A stretch of 64,000 nt of DNA from positions 4,898,001-4,962,000 of the forward strand of contig NZ_RAPS01000001.1 of NCBI RefSeq assembly GCF_003610255.1, written 5' to 3'. The notes beneath the pieces are model-generated. The model was not told the DNA's origin, did no database searches, and was given only the letters and a program-made list of their open reading frames with translations. The position numbers were made by a program, and so were the translations under genes. Source of the stretch: Streptomyces sp. TLI_171. Its GTDB lineage: Bacteria; Actinomycetota; Actinomycetes; Streptomycetales; Streptomycetaceae. Shown piece after piece: positions 42,201 to 49,592 of the stretch. Position 1 is the stretch's first letter. Every line of letters begins with the position of its first letter.

Positions 42201-42847
42201 TCCGGGTACTGGTGGCCGAGGACCAGGCGGCGGTGCGGGCCGCGCTGGTGATGATCCTGCGCGCGGAGGACGACCTGGAGGTGGTCGGCGAGGCCGCCGA
42301 CGGCGAGCAGGCCGTCCGCCTCGCCCTGGAGCTGCGGCCCGACGTGGTGCTGATGGACGTGCAGATGCCCCGGCTGGACGGCGTCGCCGCGACCCGCGAG
42401 GTGGTGGCGGCGGGAGCGGCGCAGGTCCTGGTGCTCACCACCTTCGACCTGGACGAGTACGTGTGGGGTGCGCTGCGGGCCGGCGCCGCCGGGTTCCTGC
42501 TCAAGGACCTGGAGGCGGACGCGCTGGTCGAGGGCATCCGGACGGTCGCCCGCGGCGACGGCATGCTGGCGCCCTCGGTGACCAGGCGGCTGATCGCCTC
42601 GTTCGCCCGCTCGGCGCCGCCGGCCGGAGTGCCGGGCCTGGCGGAGCTCACCCCCAAGGAGCGGGAGGTGCTGGGCTGCCTCGGCGCGGGCCTGTCCAAT
42701 GCGGAGATCGCCGCCCGGCTGCACACCGCCGAGGCCACCACCAAGACGCACGTCAGCCGGATCCTGGCGAAGCTCGGGCTGCGCAGCCGGGTGCAGGCCG
42801 CGATCCTCGCCCAGGAGTTGGGCCTGCCCGTCCCCGGCGGGAGCTGA
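42197..42847 (+). CDS. LuxR/NarL family response regulator
   Basis: The 216-residue protein has a receiver domain (MIRVLVAEDQAAVR, phospho-acceptor Asp54 in VVLMDVQMPRLDG, switch VLTTFD, Lys in GFLLKDLE), then a LuxR HTH: ELTPKEREVLGCLGAGLSNAEIAARLHTAEATTKTHVSRILAKLGLRSR, roughly 147-196. It is coupled to the kinase gene by an ATGA overlap. Likely targets are the divergent membrane protein and its own operon, or the gene downstream of the direct repeats at 42899-42931; none is proven. Confidence 0.94.
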   Translation: MIRVLVAEDQAAVRAALVMILRAEDDLEVVGEAADGEQAVRLALELRPDVVLMDVQMPRLDGVAATREVVAAGAAQVLVLTTFDLDEYVWGALRAGAAGFLLKDLEADALVEGIRTVARGDGMLAPSVTRRLIASFARSAPPAGVPGLAELTPKEREVLGCLGAGLSNAEIAARLHTAEATTKTHVSRILAKLGLRSRVQAAILAQELGLPVPGGS

Positions 42848-42898
42848 AGTGACTGGGCGGTAGCTGAACGGCCGCTGGGAGCCCGGACGGGGAGGGGT

Positions 42899-42931
42899 GC
42901 AGATCACACCCCGTCCGGCGCAGATCACACC
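42899..42931. promoter_or_regulatory. Direct repeats GCAGATCACACC
   Basis: Two identical 12-mers at 42899-42910 and 42920-42931, 21 bp apart (two helical turns), with a weaker third copy (CGGATCGCACC) just after. The spacing suggests tandem binding of a dimeric regulator. Located 50 bp after the response-regulator gene and 386 bp before the STAS gene. Confidence 0.5.
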
Positions 42932-43114
42932 GCCGGATCGCACCACTGCGGGCACGCTCCCACTAGAGTCCGGCGAGAGCGATGCCGCTCCCGCAGCCGG
43001 TCCGTGCTGCCCGGGCGCGGGGCGTTCTGGGCAGGTGGGTGAGTTTGCTCACGGTCCGCCCCGCAGACGGGTGATTTGGGCGGTAATCGAGCGTAAGTGT
43101 GAGGTGATCCTGCG

Positions 43115-43120
43115 TATATT
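43115..43120 (+). promoter_or_regulatory. -10-like TATATT upstream of the STAS gene
   Basis: TATATT in the 469-bp gap 42848-43316, 197 bp before the STAS start. No good -35. A second -10-like TAGAGT lies near 42964. The rest of the gap shows no gene. Confidence 0.3.
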
Positions 43121-43316
43121 CCCTCGGACGGGTGAAGTTGAGGGACAGTCCGGCGGGTGACAGCAACCTGCGGAACTGGTTCACCGTCAGATTCAGGAAG
43201 GGGCCGGTGCGGCAAGACCGCCCTGCTGCCCGCGCCGACGGCTCCACGGACCACCCCCGAGGTGCGGGCGCACCGTAGGAACGGACGTACGGCAGACGAC
43301 CGAGGAGGAGGACAGC

Positions 43317-43652
43317 GTGCGCATCACCGGCGACCACACCGGACTGGCCATCGAAGGACGGCTCGACGTGCGCAGCGCCGCCGACGCCAGGGCGCTGCTG
43401 CACGCCGCGGTCGACGGCGGCGAGGGCGACCTCGTGCTCGACCTCGGCCGCCTCGAATTCTGGGACGCCACCGGACTCGGCGTCATCATGGGCACCCACC
43501 GGCGGGCCGGCCGGGCCGGCCGCCGCCTGGTGCTGCGGGAGGTGCCCGTGCAGCTGCAGCGGCTGCTGGTCGCGACCCGGCTGCACCGGATCCTGGCCGT
43601 CGAGGGCGCGGTGCAGGACCCGTACGGGACGACGCTGCCCGCGCTGGGCTGA
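43317..43652 (+). CDS. STAS domain protein, anti-anti-sigma-factor-like
   Basis: The 111-residue single STAS domain starts MRITGDHTGLAIEGRLDVRSAADARALL. In partner-switching proteins the segment DS(S/T)GLG carries the phosphorylatable Ser. Here it is DATGLGVIMG: Asp50, Ala51, Thr52. The canonical phosphoserine is thus Ala, so regulation by an anti-sigma kinase would be lost or moved to Thr52. No anti-sigma factor gene is adjacent; the next gene, 111 bp away, encodes a large membrane-anchored NTPase. GTG start with GAGGAGGAG. A constitutively active or structural STAS is the simplest reading. Confidence 0.85.
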   Translation: MRITGDHTGLAIEGRLDVRSAADARALLHAAVDGGEGDLVLDLGRLEFWDATGLGVIMGTHRRAGRAGRRLVLREVPVQLQRLLVATRLHRILAVEGAVQDPYGTTLPALG

Positions 43653-43763
43653 CACCCGCTCTGTACTGCGCGGAGCCCGCTCCGACCCATCCCGGTGTGT
43701 CCATGCCCGGTGCCGGTGTGGGAAAGTCTCCGCTCAGGTGTCCGAGTGGCGGGGAGCAGCGAC

Positions 43764-45989
43764 GTGGTGCAGCCGAGCGGAGAGTTCCGGGGAGACGGGG
43801 TGCGCCCGCGGGGTGGGGAACTGGTCAGCGGCGAGCGGCTGGTGGTGGTCGGCGGCCCCGAGGGATCGGAGGCCCGGCACTGCCCGGACGAGTGGCTGCC
43901 GCAGCCGCGCCGGATCCGCGGACTGGTGCAGGCCCGGCCCGAACTCGGGCCCAGCTCGGCCGTCGGGCCGCTCGCCCTGGGCACCGGCGACCTGAGACTG
44001 CTCGACCGCGACGGCGACATCGCGGCGGTGCTGGGGCAGCTCCGTGAGGGCCGCTCGGTACGGCTGGTCGGCCAGGCCGGCTCGGGCCGCTCCGCGCTGC
44101 TCGCCGCGGTCTCCGAGGCCGCCGCCGAACTCGCCCCGGACGGCGTCGTACGGCTCAGCGGCTACCGCAGGACCGCCGCGGACCTGCTCCAGGAACTGTT
44201 CGCCACCACCCACCACGCCCCCGACTTCCGCCCCGACCGGGAACAGCTCGCCGAACTGCTCTCCACCGTGGCCGCCGTGGTCGCGATCGACGACGTGGAG
44301 GTCTTCGGCGAGGAACTGGAGGAACTGCTCGGGTACGCACCCGAGTGCGCGTTCCTGATCACCACCACCCCCGGCAACCCGCCCTCGCCGGCCGGCTCCC
44401 GGCTGCGCGACCACCTGGTCGCCGGCCTGTCCCGCCCCGCCTGCCTGACCCTGGCGTCCCGACTGGCCGGGCGGCCCCTCGACGACATCGAACGGGCCTG
44501 GGCGGTCGACCTGTGGTTCGAGTCGGAGGGCCTGCCGCTGCGCTTCGTGCGGGCCGCGGCCCTGCTGCGCCAGCGGGACGTCGCGGTGGACGCGCTGGTC
44601 GCCGCCCAGGAGGACCGGCGGAGCGTCTTCGGCTTCGCCCAGGAGTACGAACTCCCGCGCGACCCCGCCGAATTGGAGACCGAACTGCGGCAGCAGGTGC
44701 CGCTGCCCTCGGTCGGCGAGTCCGCCGCACCGGCCCGCCGGCTCACCCAGGGCCTGAGCGAACCGGCCCGGCGGGTGCTGCGGCTGGCCCTGGCGCTCGA
44801 CGGGGAGTGCCCGACCGCGCCGCATCTGCCGGCGCTGGTCGACGTCGGCCTCGGCGAGAGCGCCCTGCAAGAACTCGTCGAAGCGGGCCTCGCGGTCTCC
44901 GTGGGCGGCCACCACCGGCTGACCGAGGGCGTCGTCGACGCCCTGCTGCCCGAGCTGGAGGACGACGGCAACGGCGGACCCGCACCCTTCGAACCCGGCG
45001 GAGTCGCGCACGGCGCCGCCGAGCACCTCTCCTGGTGGGTCGGGCACGCCTCGGTGTCCACCCGTCAGGTCGCCGCCGAGGCCGAGGTCATCCTCGCCGT
45101 GCTGCTCGCCGAACGCGACGCCGACCGCCCCGCGCAGGTGCTGCGGCTCGCCCGGGCCGCCGCCCCCGCCCTCGCCCTGTCGCTGCGCTGGGGCGCCTGG
45201 GAACGGGCCCTGCAGCTCGGGCTGGAGGCCGCCCGGATGCTCGGCGCGACCGCCGAACAGGGCTGGTTCCACCACGAGTTGGGCGTCCTCGCGCTCTGCG
45301 CCGGCAACCCGCAGCGGGCCGTCGCCGAACTGGAGTCGGCGATCGCGCTGCGCGCCGCCGCCGGCGATCAGCGCGGCGGCCCCGCCGCCCGGCGGATGCT
45401 CGACGTGATCCGGCTGGAGGAGACCGCGGCCCTGACCGCCGGCCCCGGTGCCGAACCCGCCCGGCGCCGCCGCACCATGCGGTCGATCGCCCAGGTCCCG
45501 GGCCGGCTCCGCAAGCGCGCCCCCGGCGGGGCCCGCAAGACCGTCCTGGCGGCCGGCGCCGCCGTGATGGCCCTCGGCGTGCTGGGCACCGCGATCGGCG
45601 TGGCCGTCAGCAACGACGGCGAGCCGTCCGGCAAGCAGCCCGGCAACTCCGCCGACGACCTGCCGCTGCCCGTCGACAGCTCCACCACCCCGCGGCCCAC
45701 CGCCACCGCCACGTCGCCGTCGGCCAGCGGCAGCCCGAGCGCGAGCGACAGCGCGACGGAGTCCGAGAGCCCTGCGGAGAGTGCGCCCGCGAGCCCGACC
45801 TCCACCCGCAGGACGACCAGCTCCCCGAAGCCGACCCCCACCGCGACCTCGACCAAGCCCAGCACGCCCACGCCGCCGAGCCCCCCGCCGCCCTCGCCCT
45901 CGGCCAGCCAGTCCGCGTCCACCCCGCCGCCCTCGCCGAGCGAGTCGCCCAGCACAAGCCCGTCGCCCACCGCCACCGTGACGCCCTGA
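43764..45989 (+). CDS. P-loop NTPase with TPR-like region, one TM span and Pro/Ser/Thr-rich tail
   Basis: About 741 residues. The NTPase core has Walker A-like GQAGSGRS (103-110), with Arg in place of the usual Lys, and AVVAIDDVEVFG as Walker B. Then come winged-helix-like and TPR-like helices (about 290-560; WFHHELGVLALCAGNPQRAVAELESAIALRAAAGDQ in part), a membrane span (VLAAGAAVMALGVLGTAIGVAV, about 593-614) and 125 residues almost all Pro, Ser, Thr, Ala and Glu that would lie outside the cell. The layout recalls STAND signalling NTPases. I choose GTG 43764 because of GGGGAG at 43751-43756; earlier GTGs lack a ribosome site. It may work with the STAS protein upstream. Confidence 0.75.
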   Translation: MVQPSGEFRGDGVRPRGGELVSGERLVVVGGPEGSEARHCPDEWLPQPRRIRGLVQARPELGPSSAVGPLALGTGDLRLLDRDGDIAAVLGQLREGRSVRLVGQAGSGRSALLAAVSEAAAELAPDGVVRLSGYRRTAADLLQELFATTHHAPDFRPDREQLAELLSTVAAVVAIDDVEVFGEELEELLGYAPECAFLITTTPGNPPSPAGSRLRDHLVAGLSRPACLTLASRLAGRPLDDIERAWAVDLWFESEGLPLRFVRAAALLRQRDVAVDALVAAQEDRRSVFGFAQEYELPRDPAELETELRQQVPLPSVGESAAPARRLTQGLSEPARRVLRLALALDGECPTAPHLPALVDVGLGESALQELVEAGLAVSVGGHHRLTEGVVDALLPELEDDGNGGPAPFEPGGVAHGAAEHLSWWVGHASVSTRQVAAEAEVILAVLLAERDADRPAQVLRLARAAAPALALSLRWGAWERALQLGLEAARMLGATAEQGWFHHELGVLALCAGNPQRAVAELESAIALRAAAGDQRGGPAARRMLDVIRLEETAALTAGPGAEPARRRRTMRSIAQVPGRLRKRAPGGARKTVLAAGAAVMALGVLGTAIGVAVSNDGEPSGKQPGNSADDLPLPVDSSTTPRPTATATSPSASGSPSASDSATESESPAESAPASPTSTRRTTSSPKPTPTATSTKPSTPTPPSPPPPSPSASQSASTPPPSPSESPSTSPSPTATVTP

Positions 45990-46000
45990 CGGGGCGTCAC
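45978..46000. terminator. Bidirectional hairpin with convergent stops
   Basis: GTGACGCCC-TGACG-GGGCGTCAC. The + strand stop TGA (45987-45989) is in the loop and the - strand stop (45997-45999) in the right arm. It also contains TGACGGGGCGTCA, the recurrent stop-codon palindrome. Confidence 0.75.
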
Positions 46001-47187
46001 TGCAGCAGGCGCTCCAACGAGACGTTTCCGCGTTCGAGGATCCCGGCGTACCCCGACCAGGCGGGCCGGGCCAGCAGGTCGGCGACGGACGGGGCGTCGG
46101 GACCGAGGGCGCGCTGCAGCAGGCGGTGCGCGACGCCCAGCGGGGCGTTGCGGTCGCGCAGCCACGATTCGGCGGCGTCCGGGCCGCCCGCCGCGTGGGC
46201 GGCGCGCAGCGGGGCCACCCAGCCCGCGGACCACCAGGCGGCGCGCTCGGCCTCCGGGACTTCGGCGAAGGTCGGGGCGAGCGCGGCCGCGAGCCGGCGG
46301 TGGTGGGCCGCCTCGTCGCCCGCCGACTCCGGGTACTCGCCGGCGAAGTGGAACCATTCGGTGCGGTGCTCGCCCGCGCCGGGCACGCTCTCCGGCCCGA
46401 GCGGGAGCTCGGCGTAGTGCGCCTCGCCGGGCACGAAGACGTCCCGCAGCACGGCGTAGCGCAGGTGGACCGACCCGGCGAGCAGTGCCGCGTCGTACAG
46501 GTCCTTGCCCTGCGGGTGGCCGTCGGTGTGCAGCCACATCAGCTTCCAGGCGAGGGACAGCTCGCGGGTGGCGACGTTCAGCACCGCGCCCGGGGCCACC
46601 TCCAGCGGCTCGGGCGGCACCGGCAGCGGCTCGTTGAACACGAAGTCGAGCTGGACACCGCCGCCCGGCAGGCCGTCCGCCTCCCAGGGCAGCAGCAGCC
46701 GGCGGCCCGGGACCCGCTCGTACGTCCAGATCTCCTCGCTGACCGCCTCGTGCGCGAGGATCCGGACCGGGCCGTCCGCGGTGGCCGCCGCCGCGGCGCG
46801 GGTCAGGCCGTGCAGCAGGTCCGCGGTGCGGGCCTCGTCGATTGCCCAGTCCTCCGGGACCACCACGAAGTCCAGGTCGCCGGGCTCGCGGGCGGCCTCG
46901 CCGAACCAGGCGCGCAGCACGACGGAGCCGCGCAGCACCAGGTGGTCCACCCAGCCGGAGTCCGCGACCGCCGTGAGAACGGCGTCCATCGCGGTGCGGC
47001 GGGCCGCGCGCCAGGCCGCGGCGAGGGCAGGATCGGCGAAGCGCGGATCGCCGGTCCGGAAGGCGTGGCCGTGCTGCTTCAAGGACGGGTCGAAGACGGC
47101 GGGCTGCCGGGCACGCGGGTCCTCGATCGGACGGAACGTCAGCGGCAGCCCCCCGGCGCGCCTCTGAAGGTCCCGGGCGTCGGTCAT
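45997..47187 (-). CDS. AbiEii-like nucleotidyltransferase-fold protein
   Basis: The 396-residue protein has an N-terminal nucleotidyltransferase signature: HLVLRGSVVLRAWFG (GS at 87-88) followed by EPGDLDFVVVP (Asp104 and Asp106), the pattern of AbiEii/AbiGii toxins and related DNA-polymerase-beta-fold enzymes. RELSLAWKLMWLHTDGHPQGKDLYDAALL near 230 is the matching AbiEii segment with KxxD. The last 150 residues are of unknown fold. AbiEii toxins transfer nucleotides to tRNA, but no AbiEi antitoxin is present, so a toxin role is uncertain. It follows the duplicated protein at 47197-47841 by 9 bp, same strand, so the two form an operon. Confidence 0.75.
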   Translation of the reverse strand: MTDARDLQRRAGGLPLTFRPIEDPRARQPAVFDPSLKQHGHAFRTGDPRFADPALAAAWRAARRTAMDAVLTAVADSGWVDHLVLRGSVVLRAWFGEAAREPGDLDFVVVPEDWAIDEARTADLLHGLTRAAAAATADGPVRILAHEAVSEEIWTYERVPGRRLLLPWEADGLPGGGVQLDFVFNEPLPVPPEPLEVAPGAVLNVATRELSLAWKLMWLHTDGHPQGKDLYDAALLAGSVHLRYAVLRDVFVPGEAHYAELPLGPESVPGAGEHRTEWFHFAGEYPESAGDEAAHHRRLAAALAPTFAEVPEAERAAWWSAGWVAPLRAAHAAGGPDAAESWLRDRNAPLGVAHRLLQRALGPDAPSVADLLARPAWSGYAGILERGNVSLERLLQ

Positions 47188-47196
47188 GGCACCTCC

Positions 47197-47841
47197 TCAG
47201 CTTTCAGGGGTCTCGTCGAGCCAGCCGGCGTCCAGGGCGAAGGCGGAGTCGTGCACCACGTACTCGCGCTCGGCCTTCAGCGGCGGGAGACCGGCCGCGG
47301 TCAGGGCAGCCAGCAGGCGGTCCAGGCGGGCGCCGGCGGTGGTCAGGCCCACGCGGTGGCAGCGCTGGGTCACGAAGTACTGGCGGTGGCCGCCCGGTTC
47401 GGTGCGGCGGGCGTTCCAGGAGACGTGGGCGTGGTGGCCGGCGGCAGCCGCGACCAACGCCTCGCGGGGCGTCCCGGGAGCCAGCCGGACCTTCACATGG
47501 TGTTCGAAGTAGTGGGCGGCGTCGGCGAGTTCGGCCAGCGCGTCGGTGGCCGGCACCTCCGGCGCCCAGGGCGCGGCCTCGATCTTCACCCGGACCGGGG
47601 TGAACCCGGCCGCCCGCAACCGGGCCGCCTCCGCGGCGGCCCTGCGGTGCTGCGCGGCCAGCGCGCCCTCCGCCCGCCAACTGACCATCGGCTGCGAGGG
47701 ATGCCGCCCACGCGCCAGCAGGATGTGCGTGAACTCCAGACCGCGCGCGGCCGCCCACCCGGCCAGCGCATCGGCCTCGGCCGGCGCCAGTGTCAGATGG
47801 GTCTCGTACCGGCCGGTCACCGCGGCGCTTCGCACAGGCAT
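47197..47841 (-). CDS. Hypothetical protein made of two related halves
   Basis: The 214-residue product from ATG 47841 has no family I can name. It looks internally duplicated: RYETHLTL...ALAGWAAARGLEFTHILL...MVSW (about 11-80) is echoed by YFEHHVKVRL...ALVAAAAGHHAHVSW...RQYFVTQR...LLAALTAAGL (about 111-184), each with an aromatic-Glu-x-His-hydrophobic strand, an Ala-rich helix and a Q/RxxVxxR strand. The His-x-Thr/Lys pairs recall 2H phosphoesterases, but the fit is poor. It is the first gene of an operon with the AbiEii-like nucleotidyltransferase 9 bp downstream. Confidence 0.65.
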   Translation of the reverse strand: MPVRSAAVTGRYETHLTLAPAEADALAGWAAARGLEFTHILLARGRHPSQPMVSWRAEGALAAQHRRAAAEAARLRAAGFTPVRVKIEAAPWAPEVPATDALAELADAAHYFEHHVKVRLAPGTPREALVAAAAGHHAHVSWNARRTEPGGHRQYFVTQRCHRVGLTTAGARLDRLLAALTAAGLPPLKAEREYVVHDSAFALDAGWLDETPES

Positions 47842-47913
47842 GCGGAGATTCTGGCAGCCGCCACCCACGAACCGCCGACCGGAGGGCAGCAGCCGCGCCG
47901 GGCGGGAGTGGGG

Positions 47914-48573
47914 CTAGAAGAGCTTGAGCTTGTCGTCGTCGATGCCGCGGAGTTCGTCGTAGTCGAGGACGACGCAGCCGATACCGCGGTCGGTGGCGAG
48001 GACGCGGGCCTGGGGCTTGATCTCCTGGGCCGCGAAGATGCCCTTGACCGGGGCGAGCAGCGGGTCGCGGTTGAGCAGGTCCAGGTAGCGGGTGAGCTGC
48101 TCGACGCCGTCGATCTCGCCGCGGCGCTTGATCTCCACGGCGACCGTGACGCCGTCGGAGTCGCGGCAGAGGATGTCGACGGGGCCGATCGCGGTGGGGT
48201 ACTCGCGGCGGATCAGCTGCCAGCCGGTGCCGAGGACCTCCATGCGGTCGGCGAGGAGTTCCTGCAGGTGCGCCTCGACGCCGTCCTTCACCAGGCCGGG
48301 GTCGACGCCCAGCTCGTGGGAGGAGTCGTGGTGGACGTCCTCCAGGGTGATGATCAGCTTCTCGCCGGCCTTGTTGGTGACCGTCCAGACCTCGCCGTCC
48401 TCCTTGAGGGCGCACGGCGGGGACATCCAGTTCAGCGGCTTGTAGGCCCGGTCGTCGGCGTGGATGCTGACGCTGCCGTCGGCCTTCACGATCACCAGGC
48501 GCACGGCGGACGGCAGATGTGCAGCGAGGCGGCCCGCGTAGTCCACGGTGCATTTGGCGATGACAAGACGCAT
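47914..48573 (-). CDS. nucS: Mismatch endonuclease NucS/EndoMS
   Basis: The 219-residue enzyme cuts both strands at mismatches and provides mismatch repair in actinobacteria that lack MutS-MutL. The N-terminal DNA-binding/dimerisation domain (about 1-110) contains KPLNWMSPPCAL. The C-terminal RecB-like nuclease has PVDILC (Asp133), VAVEIKRRG (Glu147, Lys149) and GVEQLTRYL (Gln159). The final KLKLF resembles a beta-clamp-binding pentapeptide. On the - strand TAGGCT (48586-48581) is followed by 7 nt and the ATG, with no Shine-Dalgarno, so it is probably leaderless. Confidence 0.95.
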   Translation of the reverse strand: MRLVIAKCTVDYAGRLAAHLPSAVRLVIVKADGSVSIHADDRAYKPLNWMSPPCALKEDGEVWTVTNKAGEKLIITLEDVHHDSSHELGVDPGLVKDGVEAHLQELLADRMEVLGTGWQLIRREYPTAIGPVDILCRDSDGVTVAVEIKRRGEIDGVEQLTRYLDLLNRDPLLAPVKGIFAAQEIKPQARVLATDRGIGCVVLDYDELRGIDDDKLKLF

Positions 48574-49124
48574 GGGGACAAGCCTAAGGCCCGCCGGGAG
48601 TGCCCCCGTCCGCGTTCGATTCCGAGCGGCGGACGGCGCGCGAACGGACCGCGGACGCCGGCGCAAGCGGACGGCCGCGCTCCCCGCGGCAGTGGGGTCG
48701 AGCGGCGGCAATCCCGAGACAGGCGGCCGGACCGGGGCGGGCCCCGGAGCCGATTGAAGCGAGTGCTCGCACGGCAGGTGTCGGCCGGCCGGGACCGGCG
48801 AAACATGGTGACCGCACGGGTACGCGCGGTGAGGCGTGCCAGCTCGGCGCACTGGGTTGGGACACGGCGGATTCCGGCCAATCTCGGCTTCCGCACGGAG
48901 TTTCGGGCGGCAATCCACCGATTCGCCAGCCGCCTGCGGGGCGGCCTGCCACGCTGGTCTGACCCCCTGGCCAGGAATCCGAGCGCGGCAGCTCCATCGG
49001 TCCGTCGCGCCGTCACCACCCGAACACCGCGCGAAGTTCACCGCACGTCCGTTCAACGCACCCTCAGCACACCGGCACCACCGCCCCGGCGACCCCGTCG
49101 GGGCGGACCGCGAGAGGAGAACCC
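48574..49124. other. 551-bp gap without a supported gene
   Basis: Divergent region between nucS and the SCO5389-like gene. Holds the nucS TAGGCT box at 48581-48586 (- strand). Open frames here are short, Arg-rich and lack ribosome sites and consistent codon bias, so I call none. No clear repeat or hairpin dominates. Confidence 0.5.
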
Positions 49125-49517
49125 ATGTCGCTCGACGTCTCACCGGCCCTGCTGGAGAAGGCCGAACGAGGCGAGGTCGACGAGCGGGAGTTCGTCGACT
49201 GCGTCCGCACCTCGCTGCCCTACGCCTGGGACATGATCAGCTCGCTGGTCGCCCAACTCAAGGTCGACGGAACCGACTTCGCCGACAACGAGGTTCCCCC
49301 GCCGAGCGAGAAGGAGCGCGGGCAGCTGCTCCGCGCGCTGGCCAGCGATGCGATCCGGGGCGCCCTGCAGCGGCACTTCGGCGTCCAGCTGGCGTTCCAG
49401 AACTGCCACCGGGTCGCGGTGTTCGCGCCCGGCCCCGACACCGCCGAGCGGCACGCCCGCTTCACCTCCGTCCGGGCCCAGCTGCTCAACCAGTCGCCGG
49501 AGCTGCGCGACTGCTGA
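49125..49517 (+). CDS. SCO5389 family conserved protein
   Basis: The 130-residue acidic protein begins MSLDVSPALLEKAERGEVDEREFVDCVRTSLPYAWDMISSL and ends QLLNQSPELRDC. I recognise it as the family named after SCO5389, near nucS in Streptomyces; function unknown. Helical throughout, one Cys in the N-terminal third (VDCVRTS), one in FQNCHRVAVF and a C-terminal Cys. No signal peptide. The ATG has CGAGAGGAG at proper distance. The stop lies in TGACCCGCCGTCA, a looser example of the stop-codon palindromes. Confidence 0.8.
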   Translation: MSLDVSPALLEKAERGEVDEREFVDCVRTSLPYAWDMISSLVAQLKVDGTDFADNEVPPPSEKERGQLLRALASDAIRGALQRHFGVQLAFQNCHRVAVFAPGPDTAERHARFTSVRAQLLNQSPELRDC

Positions 49518-49548
49518 CCCGCCGTCAGCACCCAGGAGTCCCACCGAG

Positions 49549-49585
49549 CGCGGGCCGCCCCGGAGCAACCCCGGGGCGGCCCGCG
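49549..49585. terminator. Bidirectional terminator
   Basis: A 15-bp perfect stem, CGCGGGCCGCCCCGG with CCGGGGCGGCCCGCG, and 7-nt loop, between the SCO5389-like gene (+) and the oxidoreductase (-). It lies 31 bp and 7 bp from the two stops. Confidence 0.85.
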
Positions 49586-49592
49586 GGCGCGC

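Noticed and set aside
48492..49019. Possible small genes in the nucS/SCO5389-like gap
   Set aside because: Frames are Arg/Pro-rich on both strands, overlap each other, lack ribosome sites and show no codon-position bias.
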